Under the pieces are notes generated by a model. It worked only from the letters and a program-made list of their open reading frames with translations, searched no databases and was not told the origin of the DNA. Positions 7,991 to 17,800 of a stretch of 48,638 nucleotides of DNA are shown in pieces; position 1 is the first letter of the stretch; the number at the start of each line of letters is the position of its first letter. The translations under genes and the position numbers were made by a program. The stretch is from Blastocatellia bacterium (GTDB taxonomy: Bacteria > Acidobacteriota > Blastocatellia > Pyrinomonadales > Pyrinomonadaceae). The stretch covers positions 1 to 48,638 of the forward strand of contig JAEUQI010000015.1 in assembly GCA_016789145.1 (NCBI GenBank). Reading direction: 5' to 3'.

Positions 7991-8821
7991 ATGTCACAGT
8001 CGTTTGATGAATTGGTCGCCGTGATGGAACGCCTGCGAGCTCCCGGGGGCTGTCCTTGGGACCGCGAACAGACGTATGCGTCGCTGTCGCAATATCTGTT
8101 AGAAGAGGCCTATGAAACATTCGACGCGATACAGGAAGCCGAGGGAACCGGTGACATCGGTCATCTGCGCGAAGAACTCGGCGATCTACTGCTTCAGGTT
8201 ATTTTCCATTCGACTATCGGCAAAGAGCGCGGTGAATTTAACATAGACGAAGTATGCAAGGGCATAACGCAGAAGCTCGTCCTACGGCACCCGCACGTAT
8301 TTGGCGACGAGAAGCTCGACCGCGCGGACGATGTCCTGAGAAATTGGGACAAGTTGAAAGCTGACGAACGTGCGGCTTCCGGGAAAGCGGAAAAGGTAAA
8401 CGACTCAATACTAGATGACGTTCCTGTACACTTCCCAGGCCTGCTAGAGGCACTAAAGGTTACGAACAAAGCTGCCAAGGTCGGGTTTGATTGGCAACGA
8501 GCCGATCAAGTATTTGAGAAGATCGAGGAAGAGGTCGGCGAGGTTCGTCAGGCCATCAAGGCAAATTCGAAAGAGGATATCGAAGAAGAGATCGGTGACC
8601 TGCTTTTCGCAGTCGTTAATCTAGCACGGAAACTGGATGTAGAACCTGAAACTGCTCTCAAGCGTACTAATCGAAAGTTTCGCCAGCGGTTCGGCGAGAT
8701 CGAAAAGGTTCTTGCGGCGAATGGCGAATCGCTCAGCGAACAAAGTTTACAAAGATTTGATGAACTATGGGATGACGCAAAGCGTCTGAAGTATGATAGA
8801 CTTTCAGTCTCAAAGCGCTAA
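7991..8821 (+). CDS. mazG: Nucleoside triphosphate pyrophosphohydrolase MazG
   Basis: A 276-residue two-domain MazG that hydrolyses (d)NTPs to the monophosphate and pyrophosphate, cleaning the nucleotide pool. The N-terminal domain has CPWDREQTYASLSQYLLEEA, then YETFDAI and REELGDLLLQVIFHS. The C-terminal domain repeats the pattern with KIEEEVGEVRQAI and IEEEIGDLLFAVVNLARKL; these EExxD/E clusters bind Mg2+. Length matches the family. The ATG at 7991 starts at the canonical position, 55 bp from the divergent DUF1844 gene. It is monocistronic or leads into the FecR-like gene, which has its own promoter. Confidence 0.95.
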   Translation: MSQSFDELVAVMERLRAPGGCPWDREQTYASLSQYLLEEAYETFDAIQEAEGTGDIGHLREELGDLLLQVIFHSTIGKERGEFNIDEVCKGITQKLVLRHPHVFGDEKLDRADDVLRNWDKLKADERAASGKAEKVNDSILDDVPVHFPGLLEALKVTNKAAKVGFDWQRADQVFEKIEEEVGEVRQAIKANSKEDIEEEIGDLLFAVVNLARKLDVEPETALKRTNRKFRQRFGEIEKVLAANGESLSEQSLQRFDELWDDAKRLKYDRLSVSKR

Positions 8822-8856
8822 TTCCTTTGAAAGCGCAACTTAACGATATTTTTGCA

Positions 8857-8886
8857 TTGACATTACAGACAAAGTAGATATACAGT
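8857..8886 (+). promoter_or_regulatory. Promoter of FecR-like gene
   Basis: TTGACA at 8857-8862 is followed by either TATACA (8879-8884, 16-bp spacer) or TACAGT (8881-8886, 18-bp spacer), about 40 bp upstream of the ATG at 8930. This is the best sigma-70-type match in the 108-bp gap after mazG. Confidence 0.55.
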
Positions 8887-8929
8887 GTCTGTGATAAATA
8901 TTCCAGTTTAGCGAGGTTTCCTTAAAGTT

Positions 8930-9553
8930 ATGAAGAACACTCAAGGTTCGTGGCTGCGCCACACAACTACATTTGCCCTAATGTTGTCTCTCTTCGTCGG
9001 CTCGACCACGTTCGTGCTTGCCGTTTCGAATGGTTCTCTTTCGGGCGAGATTTCAGTTAGCTCGGTGAACGGTTCGGCTCCGGCCGTAACGCTCAACGGT
9101 GAAAAAGCGATGAACGGACGTTCGTTCATTTCGAATGGTCTTATCGCGACTGACGCTACCAGCACGGCAACGGTAAATCTTGGCAAGCTGGGAATGGTTT
9201 CCGTCATGCCTAACACGACGATCGACCTTTCGATTGCTGAGGGCTCGATTACCGGCAATCTTTCGTCGGGTAATGTTCGCGTCATGAACGCTGATGGTGT
9301 TGCAGTCAAGATCAATACACCTGACAATATCGTTTCTGGCAAGGCTGTTTCGAGCGATGTTTCCGTTGATGTCACGTCGGGTGTCACGTCGGCGACGGGT
9401 GAGGTTACGATGGCGAACGGTGAGCCCGCCGCTCAAATGTCGAAGAGAAAGCGTAACTGGATTGTTTTTGGTGTCATCGGTGCGATCGCAACGACGGCGA
9501 TCATCATTTGGTGGATCAATAACGACAATGATGTCGTTAGCCCAAACCGCTAG
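8930..9553 (+). CDS. Exported FecR-like domain protein with C-terminal membrane anchor
   Basis: A 207-residue protein. Residues 1-32 form a signal peptide (TTFALMLSLFVGSTTFVLA). Residues about 40-155 are beta-rich with alternating Val/Gly/Asn, e.g. GEKAMNGRSFISNG, LGKLGMVSVMPNTTIDLS and GNVRVMNADGVAVKINTP. This pattern resembles the FecR-type 'threshold then value' fold used in iron signalling and in exported surface proteins. Residues 173-192 (WIVFGVIGAIATTAIIIWWI) make one transmembrane helix after a KRKR stop-transfer, leaving a short cytosolic tail. No TonB receptor or ECF sigma factor is adjacent, so a signalling role is not supported. It has its own promoter and ends at a strong terminator. 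Confidence 0.6.
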   Translation: MKNTQGSWLRHTTTFALMLSLFVGSTTFVLAVSNGSLSGEISVSSVNGSAPAVTLNGEKAMNGRSFISNGLIATDATSTATVNLGKLGMVSVMPNTTIDLSIAEGSITGNLSSGNVRVMNADGVAVKINTPDNIVSGKAVSSDVSVDVTSGVTSATGEVTMANGEPAAQMSKRKRNWIVFGVIGAIATTAIIIWWINNDNDVVSPNR

Positions 9554-9570
9554 TCTCTAGATTGGTGTTA

Positions 9571-9600
9571 AAAAAGGCGTCCGTTTTCGGACGCCTTTTT
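9571..9600. terminator. Bidirectional intrinsic terminator
   Basis: A perfect 13-bp stem (AAAAAGGCGTCCG at 9571-9583, its complement at 9588-9600) around a TTTT loop, with an A-tract on the left and a T-tract on the right. It ends the FecR-like gene on the plus strand and the MazF-like toxin gene on the minus strand; the toxin stop codon touches the stem. Confidence 0.92.
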
Positions 9601-9920
9601 TATTTTGCAAACATTTCAGTTAGCCTCGCACAGATCGTGTCCCTTGATCCTTCGTCTATTTCACCGATCTTCTTTACCAAACGAGACCTGTCTACGCAGC
9701 GTATCTGATCGAGCACGATGAGTCGTTCGGCATTCAAGATCGAAACCGTGGTTCGTGACGGATAGTTTGCGACCGACGTAGCAACAGGAGCTATCAAGAC
9801 GGTCGAGAGATGGCGATTCATCTCATCAGGCGAAACCACGACTGCGGGCCTTGTGTCCTTTGCCGAAGCAGGCGATCCAGCGTCAAGACTGACCAAGTAA
9901 ATATCGAAACGAGCTACCAT
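9600..9920 (-). CDS. MazF/PemK-type endoribonuclease toxin
   Basis: A 106-residue type II toxin of the PemK/MazF fold, expected to cleave mRNA at short sequence motifs. Visible family features are VARFDIYLVSLD at the N-terminus, the loop KDTRPAVVVSPDEMN, LIAPVATSV and the basic PSRTT, then LDQIRCVDRSRLVKKIGEI. The Arg in DTRP and Thr/Ser in VATS are the usual catalytic neighbourhood. The ATG at 9920 is preferred over one at 9926, since GAGGGA sits directly against the latter but 6 nt from the former. It overlaps the antitoxin stop by 7 nt, the usual antitoxin-first, translationally coupled layout. Confidence 0.85.
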   Translation of the reverse strand: MVARFDIYLVSLDAGSPASAKDTRPAVVVSPDEMNRHLSTVLIAPVATSVANYPSRTTVSILNAERLIVLDQIRCVDRSRLVKKIGEIDEGSRDTICARLTEMFAK

Positions 9921-10162
9921 TTCCATTCCCTCTTTTCGAAATCACCAGCCGGAGGAGTATCGATCAACTCATTGTCATCATTCTCAGCTAGTTCGCGAAA
10001 CGCTTCTTCCCAACCGCTTCTTGGTTGTGAAGCGCTCTTTATCAATATCCCATCGGGCTGTAGCCTTAGCTCTACTTCGCTCGAAATGCAGGCTTCTTCG
10101 AGCATTAGCTTTGGGATCCGAATTCCCTGCGAATTACCGATCTGAATTATCTGAGCTTTCAT
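9914..10162 (-). CDS. AbrB/MazE-type antitoxin
   Basis: An 82-residue antitoxin. Residues 1-45 form a swapped-hairpin AbrB/SpoVT DNA-binding domain: MKAQIIQIGNSQGIRIPKLM, then SEVELRLQPDGILIK. The tail (residues 50-82) is acidic and ends in DFEKREWKW, the part that normally wraps the MazF dimer. It starts 5 nt after the serS stop codon, so it is very likely transcribed with serS as well as from any promoter of its own. The pair is expected to repress itself. Confidence 0.85.
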   Translation of the reverse strand: MKAQIIQIGNSQGIRIPKLMLEEACISSEVELRLQPDGILIKSASQPRSGWEEAFRELAENDDNELIDTPPAGDFEKREWKW

Positions 10163-10167
10163 AGAAA

Positions 10168-11451
10168 TTACCCGATCGTTGCGATGCCGTTCATATAGGG
10201 CCGCAGAACCTCAGGCACTTTGATCGATCCGTCAACCTGTTGATAGTTCTCAACAATCGCGATCCAAGTGCGTCCAACCGCTAGGCCGCTTCCGTTAAGC
10301 GTGTGAACGAATTCAGGCTTCACTCCGCCCGCACGGCGAAAGCGCAAACCCATACGACGAGCTTGAAAGTCGCCGCAGTTCGAACAGCTTGATATTTCGC
10401 GATACGTCTTCTGGCTCGGTAGCCAAACTTCAATGTCGTAAGTTTTCCGCGCGCCAAAACCCATATCGCCGGTCGAGAGTACGACAGTGCGATACGGCAA
10501 TTCCAGCATCTGCAAGATGCGTTCGGCGTTCGCGGTTAGCTTCTCGTGCTCGTCGGCAGAATTCTCCGGCAAAGAAAGTTTCACTAATTCAACCTTTTCA
10601 AATTGATGCTGGCGTATCAAGCCGCGAGTATCACGGCCATGACTGCCGGCTTCGCTTCGGAAACAGGGCGTGTAGGCGGTGTAGTATTTTGGCAGATCGC
10701 TCGCGTCGAGGATCTCGTCAGCATGATAATTTGTAACCGGCACTTCGGCTGTCGGGATCAATGCAAAACCTCGATCGTCCTTAATGTGAAACAGATCTTC
10801 CTCGAATTTCGGTAATTGGTTCGTGCCGAACAATGCGGTTCTATTGACCAAAAATGGCGGGATCGTCTCGGTATAGCCGTGCTCGGTCGTATGAACATCG
10901 AGCATCAGATTGACCAAAGCTCGGCTCAATCGAGCCCCAGCGCCGTTTAGAATAGCGAATCTAGCACCAGCGATCTTGGTCGCACGTTCAAAATCCAGAA
11001 TGCCAAGCGTTTCGCCTATATCTACATGATCTTTTGGTTCGAAATCGAAGTCCCGGATATTTCCCCAACGACGAACCTCGACATTCGCGGTTTCGTCTGC
11101 GCCGACTGGAACGTCTTCGGCAGGAATGTTGGGAAGCCCTGCGAGCAAGTCGTGCATCGCTGCCTCAGCTTCGTCACGCTTTGCTTCTAGATCGGATTGT
11201 TGAGATTTGAGGTCGGCGACTTCTGCCTTTTTAGCTTCGGCGGAGTCTTTATCGCCCGATTGCATCAGGGCACCGATCTCTTTGCTCGCAACATTACGAG
11301 CCTGATTGATCTTGTCTGCCTCGCCGATCACTCTGCGGCGTTCGACGTCTAGTTCAGAAAAACGGTCTAGTCCATCGACAGGGAAATTCCTGTTCACAAA
11401 CGCCTCACGAACGAGGTCAATATTATCTCTTACAAAATTCTGGTCTAACAT
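10168..11451 (-). CDS. serS: Seryl-tRNA synthetase
   Basis: A 427-residue class II aminoacyl-tRNA synthetase that charges tRNA-Ser (and tRNA-Sec, relevant to selA at 34488). Residues about 28-110 are the long antiparallel coiled-coil arm that grips the long variable arm of tRNA-Ser. Motif 2 is [20 protein letters not shown] and motif 3 is in [18 protein letters not shown]; the serine site sits near [14 protein letters not shown]. Length and start ([18 protein letters not shown]) are standard. A MazEF-type pair follows 5 nt downstream. The upstream 105 bp separate it from divergent galU. Confidence 0.97.
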   Translation of the reverse strand: MLDQNFVRDNIDLVREAFVNRNFPVDGLDRFSELDVERRRVIGEADKINQARNVASKEIGALMQSGDKDSAEAKKAEVADLKSQQSDLEAKRDEAEAAMHDLLAGLPNIPAEDVPVGADETANVEVRRWGNIRDFDFEPKDHVDIGETLGILDFERATKIAGARFAILNGAGARLSRALVNLMLDVHTTEHGYTETIPPFLVNRTALFGTNQLPKFEEDLFHIKDDRGFALIPTAEVPVTNYHADEILDASDLPKYYTAYTPCFRSEAGSHGRDTRGLIRQHQFEKVELVKLSLPENSADEHEKLTANAERILQMLELPYRTVVLSTGDMGFGARKTYDIEVWLPSQKTYREISSCSNCGDFQARRMGLRFRRAGGVKPEFVHTLNGSGLAVGRTWIAIVENYQQVDGSIKVPEVLRPYMNGIATIG

Positions 11452-11556
11452 CGTGCGTATATCGCGTCAAAACTGTTGTTGTGTGTAGGCCGCAATTGCT
11501 CTAGAATTTAGAGTTTGCGTGTTCCTGACAGACGCATTGAATTTAACAAAGTTGGT

Positions 11557-12432
11557 ATGACAAGCAAAATTCGAAAGGCTATTTTCCCCGCCGCAGGTCT
11601 TGGAACTCGGTTTCTTCCGGCTACAAAAGCGAGCCCGAAAGAAATGCTGCCGCTTGTCGATAAGCCACTTATTCAGTATTCCGTCGAAGAGGCAGTCAAT
11701 TCCGGTATTGAATCGATACTTATCATCACAGGCCGCGATAAGAGTGCGATCGAGAATCATTTCGATATTTCTTTTGAGTTGGAGCAACTTCTAAAAGAGA
11801 AAGGCAAAACGGCGATGTTCGATCAGGTTCGTGCCGTCTCGGACATTGCAAAGGTCAGTTATACACGTCAGAAACAGGCGCTCGGCCTTGGTCACGCGAT
11901 CTATCAGGCAAAGGATTTTGTTGGAAACGAACCATTTGCAGCTTTGCTGGCTGATGATCTGGTTGACGCAGAAACACCGGCTCTTAAGCAGATGATCGAC
12001 GTTTTTGAGAAATATAACGCTCCTGTGATCGCTACTATGCAGGTCGAGGGCGAGGCCATCTCGCGTTTCGGTGTGATCGATGCCGAAGAGATCGAGCCAA
12101 ATGTTTTTCGGGTCAATGACATGGTCGAAAAACCTGCATTTGCTGACGCACCTTCGGATTTGGCGATAATTGGCCGATATATTTTCACACCAGATATCTT
12201 CCAAGCAATTGAGAAAACCACGCCAGGAGCCGGCGGCGAAATACAGATCACAGATGCGATGCGGCTGTTGCTCAAGGAACGTCCATTCTACGCTGTCAAA
12301 CTTGACGGCCGCCGACATGACGCTGGCGATAAGCTCGGATTCCTTATCGCAACCGTCGAATACGCCCTAAAGCGCGATGACCTCGGCGGTGATTTCCGGG
12401 AGTATTTACGTTCGATCGATCTCAATAGCTGA
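11557..12432 (+). CDS. galU: UTP--glucose-1-phosphate uridylyltransferase
   Basis: A 291-residue enzyme making UDP-glucose for envelope polysaccharide and trehalose/galactose metabolism. The nucleotide-binding start KAIFPAAGLGTRFLPATKAS is canonical, followed by PKEMLPLVDKPLIQYSVEEA, IITGRDKSAIENHFD, GLGHAIYQAKDFVGNEPF, LLADDLVD (metal Asp), MVEKP and GRYIFTPDIF. The ATG at 11557 is chosen over an upstream in-frame start at 11515 because the family begins a few residues before the nucleotide loop. The 3' end overlaps the convergent MFS gene by 27 bp. Confidence 0.95.
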   Translation: MTSKIRKAIFPAAGLGTRFLPATKASPKEMLPLVDKPLIQYSVEEAVNSGIESILIITGRDKSAIENHFDISFELEQLLKEKGKTAMFDQVRAVSDIAKVSYTRQKQALGLGHAIYQAKDFVGNEPFAALLADDLVDAETPALKQMIDVFEKYNAPVIATMQVEGEAISRFGVIDAEEIEPNVFRVNDMVEKPAFADAPSDLAIIGRYIFTPDIFQAIEKTTPGAGGEIQITDAMRLLLKERPFYAVKLDGRRHDAGDKLGFLIATVEYALKRDDLGGDFREYLRSIDLNS

Positions 12433-13587
12433 TCGAGGTTGCAAACTAAGCCCGATCTGCAAAATGATAAGCAATATTATGCTGATCAAGAGTACGTACA
12501 TTCCCGAACGCAGATTTCCCGACACCTCTGAAATAAATCCGATCAACCAAGTGGACATCGCCGCACCTAATGTTCCGGCAATAAAAAATGGTGCTGAGCG
12601 TCGATTTGCCACGGGGCCAAAAGTGTTTGAGAACCGTGCGACGTTCGTCGGAAATATCCAAGACGTTCCAAATCCAGCGATTACGGAACCGATGCTAAGA
12701 CCGACGACGGTGTCCGCTGAAATGACAACGACCATTCCCGCCAATATAGTAAACAATCCGAGCAATAGCATCTTGCTCTCGTCGAGAAATCGAAATAAAA
12801 GCGGAGCAACACCTCGACCAGTAACAAAAAACACGAAATAAAGCAGCGTAGGCGAAACCCAATACAGAAGCGGCTCGCCGCTCACTCGTCCGGTATACGT
12901 CGTCAACCAGCCGCCCATTCCGCTTTCGAAACCGACGTGTATCAAATTGAACAGTGCGATCATCCACGCGATCGGCTGCCGCCAGATGGCAACGCCAGTT
13001 TCGGACAAGGCTCCGCTACTGCCAGTTTGTTCGGGCGGGACATATGATCGATCGAACAGCAACAGAAGTGTCGCGACCAGTATCGGCCCCGCGAGAATGT
13101 AAGTTGTTGGCCCGATACTCTCTAAACTACTCCAGAGATCGACGAACGGTTTGCAAACGATCGCGCCGACGCCCCAGCAGAAATTGAGAATGCTCAATGA
13201 CGATGCCGTTCGTTCCGCACTCAATTCCAGCACGATCATATTGATGGACGGCAGTGTCATGCCGATCCCGATGCCGTTTATGAAAAAGCCTGCGAGTACC
13301 ACCGGAAACGACACAAAATTCATTAGCAGAACGCCCGTGACCATGGCAAATCCGCCCATGATCGTCGCCATGCGATAGTCATTTCGCCGGGCAAATCTGC
13401 TTGTGAGAAACGTTCCGACGAGCGAACCTGCGAATTGCGACGGGAAAAACCCGCTGACCTGAAGATCGCTGAGCGAGAATTGACGCGCGAATGTCGGCAA
13501 AACCTGTCCGATCAGAACAGTTACGATGCCTGAGAGAAAGAACAGGACGTGTAAGTTGAGCCTGAAAAACCCGAGGCGATTCGCCAT
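12406..13587 (-). CDS. MFS transporter
   Basis: A 393-residue major facilitator with about 12 hydrophobic segments in two six-helix halves. The N-terminal half shows a loop 2-3 motif of the GxxxDxxGRR type in degenerate form (GTFLTSRFARRNDYRMATIM). Substrate cannot be read from sequence; FucP/glucose-type facilitators share this general look but lack of diagnostic residues forbids a call. The ATG at 13587 (MANRLGFFRLNLH) is preferred over an in-frame TTG at 13596. The last 27 bp overlap the end of galU on the other strand. Confidence 0.85.
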   Translation of the reverse strand: MANRLGFFRLNLHVLFFLSGIVTVLIGQVLPTFARQFSLSDLQVSGFFPSQFAGSLVGTFLTSRFARRNDYRMATIMGGFAMVTGVLLMNFVSFPVVLAGFFINGIGIGMTLPSINMIVLELSAERTASSLSILNFCWGVGAIVCKPFVDLWSSLESIGPTTYILAGPILVATLLLLFDRSYVPPEQTGSSGALSETGVAIWRQPIAWMIALFNLIHVGFESGMGGWLTTYTGRVSGEPLLYWVSPTLLYFVFFVTGRGVAPLLFRFLDESKMLLLGLFTILAGMVVVISADTVVGLSIGSVIAGFGTSWIFPTNVARFSNTFGPVANRRSAPFFIAGTLGAAMSTWLIGFISEVSGNLRSGMYVLLISIILLIILQIGLSLQPRSAIEIDRT

Positions 13588-13716
13588 AAAGCACAATTGT
13601 TGCAGAATACTTCGTCGCTTACATCTGCAGACCTTGGTTTTATTCGCTTAAATCAAGTCGATTGGATAAAATCTATGTAAACTGCCGTACATACGGCTCG
13701 ATCTGACAAGGTTAAA
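13588..13716. other. Divergent spacer between MFS and ribBA-like genes
   Basis: About 129 bp with no ORF. I looked for the conserved core of an FMN riboswitch ahead of the riboflavin gene and did not see it. Confidence 0.4.
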
Positions 13717-14844
13717 ATGTCACTTGCTACGATTGAAGATGCCGCGCGTGATATCCGCGACGGCAAGATGGTCATCATTGTCGATGACGAGGACCGCGAG
13801 AACGAGGGCGACCTCGTTTGTGCTGCGGAAAAAGTAACGCCGGAGATCATCAATTTCATGGCTGTTCATGGCCGTGGGCTGATCTGTTTGCCGCTGACAG
13901 AAGAGCGTTGCGACGAGTTAAAGTTGTTCCCGCAAACTGCGGAGAATACGTCGAGCATGGGAACGGCATTCACAGTCTCGATCGAGGCCCGCGAAGGTGT
14001 GACGACTGGCATCTCCGCGGCTGATCGGGCGAAAACTATACTTACGGCCGTCGATCCGGAGTCGAGTGCCGCAGACCTCGCTCGTCCGGGACACGTATTT
14101 CCACTAAGGGCAAAACGCGGTGGCGTTCTGGTTCGTGTCGGTCAGACCGAAGCGAGTGTTGACATGGCACGCATCGCGGGATTGCAGCCCGCAGCGGTGA
14201 TCTGCGAGATCATGAACGACGACGGCACGATGGCACGTATGCCGGAGCTTCGGGTGTTTGCGGAAAAGCATGGGCTGAAGATAATTTCCGTTGCCGATCT
14301 CGTTAAGTATCGGACAGCCAAGGAAACTCTCGTACATCGCGTCGCCGCGGCTGATCTGCCGTCAGGATACGGCACCTGGCACACGATACTTTACGAGAAC
14401 ATCATCAATGGCGAAACTCACGCAGCATTTGTGATGGGCGATGTTTCGGATACAACGGAGCCGGTGCTTGTTCGCGTCCAAACGGAGAATGTGACCTTCG
14501 CTATGTTTGGCTCGACACTTGGCGAGGCCGCGGCCGCGATGTCTTCGTCGTTGCGTCAGATCTCACAAGCGGGCCGAGGCGTGATCCTTTATTTGCGACA
14601 AAAGGATAACAACCTCGACCTTGTCGATCAGCTACGAACCTACGCGGTGATGAACGAGAAAGGCGTCGACCTAGATACAGCTCGATTGGAGACGGGCTAC
14701 GGCAAACTGCACGATTATGGTATCGGTGCACAGATCCTGAAAGACCTCGGCATCGGGAAGATTAGGCTTCTGACCAATCGAGCCCCAAAAACCGCAACCG
14801 TCGAAGCATATGGCCTCGAGATCGTCGAGACCGTTTCTGTTTAG
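13717..14844 (+). CDS. ribB: RibBA-like: DHBP synthase fused to degenerate GTP cyclohydrolase II domain
   Basis: A 375-residue fusion. Residues 1-200 are 3,4-dihydroxy-2-butanone-4-phosphate synthase, which makes the four-carbon precursor of riboflavin from ribulose 5-phosphate: [10 protein letters not shown] (acidic loop), [34 protein letters not shown]. The usual GHTEA, whose His is a metal ligand in E. coli RibB, reads GQTEA (Q143). Residues 205-375 align with GTP cyclohydrolase II, but its three zinc cysteines are N258, G269 and A271, and the RQEGRGIGL loop reads RQKDNNLDL; only DYGIGAQIL and LLTN remain. The second half is therefore almost certainly not a working cyclohydrolase and may be regulatory, as in RibBX-type proteins. 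It is 9 bp ahead of tamB. Confidence 0.9.
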   Translation: MSLATIEDAARDIRDGKMVIIVDDEDRENEGDLVCAAEKVTPEIINFMAVHGRGLICLPLTEERCDELKLFPQTAENTSSMGTAFTVSIEAREGVTTGISAADRAKTILTAVDPESSAADLARPGHVFPLRAKRGGVLVRVGQTEASVDMARIAGLQPAAVICEIMNDDGTMARMPELRVFAEKHGLKIISVADLVKYRTAKETLVHRVAAADLPSGYGTWHTILYENIINGETHAAFVMGDVSDTTEPVLVRVQTENVTFAMFGSTLGEAAAAMSSSLRQISQAGRGVILYLRQKDNNLDLVDQLRTYAVMNEKGVDLDTARLETGYGKLHDYGIGAQILKDLGIGKIRLLTNRAPKTATVEAYGLEIVETVSV

Positions 14845-14853
14845 TCTCACACA

Positions 14854-17800
14854 ATGAGTGAAAACGAAGAGATCCGCGAACCAGATAACGAAGCGTCACC
14901 AAAACGCCGCTCGTCCCTCGGTCGTACACTCGCGAAGATCGCGGGGCTTTTCGGTGTCTCGACGTTGATACTTTTGCTAGTGATCTACGGTCTATATCGC
15001 GGCGGTGTTTTCGATAATTACATTAAGGATCAGTTCGTTATAAAGCTAAACGAGACGGGAATTAAGTTTGAGGCCCGAAACTTCAACGTCACGGCATCAC
15101 CACTCGAGCTCGTGCTCGATGATGCAAATTTCACCAACGCCGCCACAGGCGAAAGGCTACTTTTCATCAAGAACGGCCGTCTCGGACTAACGATCCTCGA
15201 CTTGATGGCCTGGAAATTGACTCGTGATATCAGCATCGACAAGACCGATATCTCGGGGGCTGAGCTTTGGATAAACATCGACGAGAATGGGCGTTCAAAC
15301 TTCTCAGGCCTCAAATTCGTCGAGGACGAACGCGGCAGTGCCGTTAATTTTAAGTACGATTCGGTCAACGTCTCGATCCGGGATAGCCTTGTCCACTTTG
15401 GCGATATCTCGCGCAAGATCTCAGGCGAAGGCCGCGAACTGAATATCACGTTGACGCCGCGAACCGACAAGACAGCGGACGGTGAACCACGCTTTGATCT
15501 GTTTCTAGCTGCCGACAATTCGTCGTTCACTTACGATACGAAAGCATTTGAGTCGATCGGAATTCGTGCGAAAGCGGCTGTCGATGAGCTTGGTGCCGAT
15601 ATTGAGAAGTTCGACATCACATCGCCTGTTGGCACGATCGCACTTAATGGCCGCGTCGACAATTGGAATTCGCCGAGATATACCGCAAACATTACCTCGA
15701 CCGCAGATCTGACTCAGATATCGACGACGCTTGAAACGGCGACCGCAATTCGCGGCGTAGGCAATTTCAAAGGCACACTCACCGGCGAGGGCGAGCAGTT
15801 CAAGATCGAAGGCGTCGTCGATTCCGAATCGCTGAGGGCCGACGGCGTCTTTGTTAAGGGCGTAAATATCGAAGGCACTGTATCGGGGACTAACGAAGAC
15901 TACGAAGCGAACGGAACCGCCGTCGCCGAAATGCTGACGTACGATGACCTTCGGATCGACCTACTCCGAGCAGCCGGAAACGTGCGAGGAACCGGCACCG
16001 ATTTTCGTTGGGTAGGCGAATTGCAGGCGATCGCCGTCAAAAGCGGTGCGATGACGATCGGCAGCCTGTTTCTCAAGGACGCTATAGCTGAATTAAGAGA
16101 CCGCGAACTGACAGCAAATGCAGGCAATGGCCGAGCGAAAAGATTTGAAATCGGCGACGTCGAGTTCGAAGATTTACAGGCTCGTAACCTCAAATTCTCA
16201 ATGCCCAACGGCGGCATCGATATTTCGGCGCCTAACGCGACAACGGCGAGATTTAAGACGCCTGACTATGAATTGAAAAATGTTCAGGGCAAGAATATTC
16301 GCGTAAAGAATTCAAATCGCGTGACGACGGTCGATGTTGATGGACTCAGTTCATCCGACGCCGAACTTGCCGGAGCCAAGGTCACGGGCGTCACGGCAAA
16401 TGGATTTAATTTTCGTGATGATCCGTCGAAGACAGATGTCACGATCTCGGGGATAAAAGCTCGACGCGTAGATTCTGACGGCACGATCATCGACGGTGTC
16501 GAGGCTCCTGAGATCGCTATCACGAATCGCGGTGGTTTGACTACGGTTTACGCGGATCGATCGCGAGTAGCTCGTATCGACACTGGGGCCGCAGTTCTTG
16601 GCGACTTGAATATTGCAGGCATTCGCCTGTCAATTCGGAACGGCATTGTCGAGGGGCGTTCGGATGACATTGATGCGGGCGATATTCAAATAACTAAAAG
16701 CGACCAACTTGCGACTGGCGGCAAGCTTGAGGGCGTTAAGATAGCTCGCCCCATATTCGTCGTCGAAAGATCAGGCCGCTATCGTGCCAGTGCCGACATG
16801 AGCATCGGGGGCGGAACGATCGGCAGCATAGCACTCGGTGCCGCGACGGCGAAAGTATTGATAAACAATGATTTAGCCCGCCTGACCGACCTCAATGCCG
16901 ACGTTATGAAAGGCAAGCTTGACGGCAATGTTGCAATTGCTCTCGACAACAGAACGAGGTCTGACATTGATGTCCGATTCGACAAGCTCGATCTTTCTAA
17001 ACTCATCGCGCTCCAAAGCGGTCGCGTTATTCCTTTGCAAGGCGAAACCAGCGGCACCGCAAAACTCAGCTATCCGGGCGGCAATTGGAACAGAGCGACC
17101 GGTAACATCGACGCAAGTATTGTTGCCAACGCCGGTGATGAGGCCGATACGGCAATTCCGATCAACGGTAATGTCGCCGTTGATGCGGCAGACGGACTAT
17201 TCAGCATCGCCAACCTCGATCTTAAGACCGACAAAAGCTCGGTTACAGGCAACGGTATCTTTGATCTAAAGACTGATAAGAGCGATCTGACTCTCGCTTT
17301 GAGATCGAGCGATGGCAGCGAGATACAGCGGCTAGTCGAAGTTTCCGGCGTCGCCCCGGAAATCGACGAGCAGCTTCGCTCGATGGACATCGAGCTTGCG
17401 GGCGACCTCACTTTCGACGCAAAACTCACTGGCAATTTGCTCTCTCCGACCGTCCAAGGCAAGGCAATGACGAGTTCGGTGGTGATCAAGGGCCGCAATC
17501 TTGGAAGCGTAGCGACCGATGTGTTTAGAGATGAACTCGTGCTCGAACTCCGCGACGGTTCCATCAAGGCGCCTGATGGCGGGAGTGCTGCATTCGCAGT
17601 TTCTGTTCCCGCAGAGGCGAACAAGACAAGCGTCAAGGCTGACCTCAATGGTATGAACGCCGGAGATCTGATCGCCGCTCTGCCTAGCATTCTTCCTGAT
17701 CGCATCCGCGATCTAACCGGCAGGACAAGCGGAAAGGTCGATATTACAGGCCTGCCAAATAATGCTCAGGGAAACATTTCGCTGTCTGCTGCGAATGGAA

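Noticed and set aside
12406..12432. galU/MFS convergent overlap as a frameshift sign
   Set aside because: Both proteins end naturally; other convergent pairs here also abut or overlap (34103/34104, 44052-44086, 47210/47211), so it reflects compact packing.
13588..13716. FMN riboswitch upstream of the ribBA-like gene
   Set aside because: No conserved RFN-element core could be seen in the spacer.
15030..15530. 166-codon antisense ORF in tamB, Ser/Arg-rich
   Set aside because: Codon-shadow composition; tamB is intact through this region.
17070..17705. 211-codon antisense ORF in tamB
   Set aside because: Same reason: Ser/Pro/Leu shadow translation without features.
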